Assembly: GCA_020846775.1 (NCBI GenBank) | Contig: JADLDG010000045.1 | Coordinates: 1 to 36,659, forward strand | DNA length: 36,659 bases | Source: Nitrospirota bacterium | GTDB lineage: Bacteria; Nitrospirota; 9FT-COMBO-42-15; HDB-SIOI813 | Direction of reading: 5' to 3' | Part shown: positions 34,795 to 36,659 of the stretch, one piece after another | How the letters are laid out: every line of letters starts with the position of its first letter | How positions within the stretch are numbered: the stretch's first letter is position 1 | Notes under the pieces: model-generated | Seen by the model: only the letters and a program-made list of their open reading frames with translations | Told to the model about the DNA's origin: nothing | Databases searched by the model: none | Made by a program: the position numbers and the translations under genes

Positions 34795-36345
34795 CTATTT
34801 GGTTCTCAGCTGCAGCAATAAAAGAAAGATCCCTATCGCCGCGTAACATGCAGCAAACTCACCTGCTGCCCCCAGCCCAAACCTGTTGGCAACGCCGGAC
34901 ATTGTGAGCGTATAGGCGTGTATAATCCCGAAGTATGATAATAGCGCTGCACTGAATGCCCAGAGGGATGCCTTCCAGTAATTCCTTTCTATCACGTGAA
35001 CAGACATGGCTGCAAGTATCATAGAAGTGAATATGAAGCCCTGGCTTAGTGCAATAGCCCCTGTGATGGGCATAATCCCCTGAAACGAACCATTGGATAC
35101 TGTGTTATAGAGATTGGTCCCTGAGGCTCGAAGGCCGGCATCCACCATATTCAATCCCCACGCAGCAAAGGCAGGAAACAACCCCATGGCAACTGCAAGT
35201 GCATGGTGTTTAGGCGTCTCCTGAAATGCCTGTGCAGCGATTATTATTCCTATCCATAACAGGATGCCTATACCTGCTTCAATAGGGATTATCTTAAGTA
35301 CGGCATCCATTGTCCCTGTAAGGCAAATAGCGAGGATGAATATTCCATTTATAATTGAGTATCCCGTACGTGCACCAAGCGCCTTCCAGCCTGGATGACC
35401 TATATATATAGTAGTGGGAAAGCAGCTTCCAAGAAACGACGCAAGGACGGAACCGAGTCCGTTTACAAGCATAGATGATCTTGTATCGTATTTATCTCCG
35501 GCTGCCTCAGCGCTCTCGAGATTCTGCAGCGAGCCTACGACATTGAACAGGCCCATGGGAATAATGACAGACATATAACGCCATACATATTCACTTGTGA
35601 TTAGACTTAATATGCTGTCAATAACAGGGACTGGAAGGTGCAGGCTGACCACAATGCCCTTACTCCAGTCAGGGTCAAAGTAGCCGCTGATGCCTGAAAG
35701 CTTCATTATCCATGCAATAGCCGTCCCGACTATAATAGCAAGCAGCCCGCCGGGAAGACCTCCAGGCATCCTTACGTGCGACATGTAGTAAAAAAGGATG
35801 ATTGCCATAGGTACTAATGCCAGTGCAGGTTTTGCAAATATCTGAAATGTAAACTCCATTGATATAAAAGTTATGGCAATCCCGGCGAGTGTTGAAAGAA
35901 GTGCAGCCCTTGGTGTGACCCTCCTTATCCATCCTCCGGCGAAGGCGCCTGCAATCTCAATGATCCCGCTGAATAAACAGGCAGCTAATCCGATCTTCCA
36001 TGTAAAGACCGGGTCCTTTGTCTCGTTATAAACAGGAGCCATTATGAAAAATGTGTAAGCGAACAGGCTGACAGTATTAATCCCGTAGGGAAGGGCGGTT
36101 ACGTCATCCCTGCCGGTCTTCATAGCGAGCCTGCGAGCCTGGATTGAGTAGAATATGTTGCCGCCTATGATAGAAATGGCAGCGCCGGGAAGGATATATT
36201 TGAATATTATCTCTTCAGGAATACCTGCCACCCTGTTGGTCAGGGCAACGATAAGCATCAACTGGATAAGATTATCAATGGCAAGTCCAAAGAAACCATC
36301 AAGATCTTTCCGGACAAACCAGGGATATGAGGTTTTCTCAGCCAT
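34795..36345 (-). CDS. NCS2-family permease
   Basis: A 516-residue transporter with about 12-14 helices in the 7+7 inverted-repeat fold of the xanthine/uracil permease superfamily. Diagnostic pieces are RRLAMKTGRDDVTALPYGIN in the first half and IIPMGLFNVVGSLQNLESAE, GDKYDTRSSMLVNGLGSVL and SFLGSCFPTTIYIGHPGWKA in the second (NCS2 NVVGSL and N-G-hGS signatures). Proton-coupled uptake of a nucleobase is the usual role; the exact substrate is not visible. It converges on the UPF0104 gene with a 3-base gap and lies 87 bases downstream of clpS. No strong ribosome binding site precedes the ATG at 36345. Confidence 0.87.
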   Translation of the reverse strand: MAEKTSYPWFVRKDLDGFFGLAIDNLIQLMLIVALTNRVAGIPEEIIFKYILPGAAISIIGGNIFYSIQARRLAMKTGRDDVTALPYGINTVSLFAYTFFIMAPVYNETKDPVFTWKIGLAACLFSGIIEIAGAFAGGWIRRVTPRAALLSTLAGIAITFISMEFTFQIFAKPALALVPMAIILFYYMSHVRMPGGLPGGLLAIIVGTAIAWIMKLSGISGYFDPDWSKGIVVSLHLPVPVIDSILSLITSEYVWRYMSVIIPMGLFNVVGSLQNLESAEAAGDKYDTRSSMLVNGLGSVLASFLGSCFPTTIYIGHPGWKALGARTGYSIINGIFILAICLTGTMDAVLKIIPIEAGIGILLWIGIIIAAQAFQETPKHHALAVAMGLFPAFAAWGLNMVDAGLRASGTNLYNTVSNGSFQGIMPITGAIALSQGFIFTSMILAAMSVHVIERNYWKASLWAFSAALLSYFGIIHAYTLTMSGVANRFGLGAAGEFAACYAAIGIFLLLLQLRTK

Positions 36346-36432
36346 ATTATGGCGATATTTATAACATATTTGTAATTATTCTTCCAGAGAGGAATAGCTG
36401 CAAGTGATACTTTACAATGCCCCGGTTTTGTA

Positions 36433-36659
36433 TCAGGCTGGTTCTATTATGCATCTTAACGGATAACCTTCTTTTTGAGCCAGTGTGTGAGTCTGCTGTT
36501 GGCGAAGCTCAGCTTGCTCCAGCGACATGACAGCCACAACAGCTGACCCCTTGTGATGAACTTCCAGCATCAAACCTACAGCAGTCATTTTGTCTCTCTT
36601 AAAAACCATCATTAGTATTTTTACGACAAAATCCATAGTAGTTATATTGTCATTCAGAA
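36433..36659 (-). CDS. clpS: ClpS adaptor, N-terminus cut off by window edge
   Basis: The frame stays open to the right edge and reads LNDNITTMDFVVKILMMVFK, then LEVHHKGSAVVAVMSLEQAE and YPLRCIIEPA. This matches ClpS, the adaptor that hands N-degron substrates to ClpA or ClpC. The N-degron pocket residues N-D-N...T..M and the HHKG histidine are present. About 20-25 N-terminal residues (the flexible ClpA-engaging tail) lie outside. The ATG at 36636 is internal to the conserved motif and not the real start. The next gene downstream is a permease, not clpA. Confidence 0.9.
   Translation of the reverse strand, partial: LNDNITTMDFVVKILMMVFKRDKMTAVGLMLEVHHKGSAVVAVMSLEQAELRQQQTHTLAQKEGYPLRCIIEPA

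Overview
The window is a 36.7 kb stretch of a chromosome with roughly mid-40s percent GC (my estimate by eye). It comes from a Gram-negative (diderm) bacterium, as shown by an RND/MMPL exporter, a Wzi-like outer-membrane barrel and a lipoprotein. Gene content and several interspersed repeat types fit an uncultivated Nitrospirota- or Deltaproteobacteria-like lineage, but this is an impression from protein style and I cannot fix the taxon. There is no phage, plasmid, IS transposase or CRISPR array.

Layout. 1-1545 (-) is an RND/MMPL exporter running off the left edge. A divergent WrbA-like flavoprotein and the addB-addA helicase-nuclease pair follow (1803-9193, +). Next come a small Pro/Ala-rich lipoprotein, a bidirectional terminator, and a convergent RRM protein and SlyD-like FKBP (9425-10563). 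A 0.5 kb gap with clustered ACAGTT elements leads into a five-gene operon (11147-15909): SxtJ-like membrane protein, a 49-aa SxtK/DUF5989-like protein, an O-carbamoyltransferase, a membrane-anchored SGNH hydrolase and a membrane polyferredoxin. This is the best candidate for a little-described system.

After tRNA-Leu(CAA) (-) comes the translation/RNA operon nusA-infB-DUF503-rbfA-nrnA-truB-rpsO-pnp-M16 peptidase (16311-26298), followed by a Wzi-like gene. It starts with a clear promoter and an intrinsic terminator placed 23 bases before nusA. That structure resembles the leaders found before rimP, yet rimP is absent. The downstream genes are tightly packed, with overlaps and TTG starts.

The right third holds tRNA-Gln(CTG) (-), whose predicted 5' leader contains a ~129-base imperfect palindrome; a DUF488-type protein; a GAF-GGDEF diguanylate cyclase; and a 52-aa unknown protein. 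It then has an envelope-glycolipid locus: a PAP2-ArnT-like fusion, a GT2 polyprenyl-phosphate glycosyltransferase, and an LPG-synthase-like (UPF0104) membrane protein that probably starts at CTG. Three interspersed-repeat copies invade this locus, one of them in frame inside the glycosyltransferase. An NCS2 permease (-) and a 5'-truncated clpS (-) close the window.
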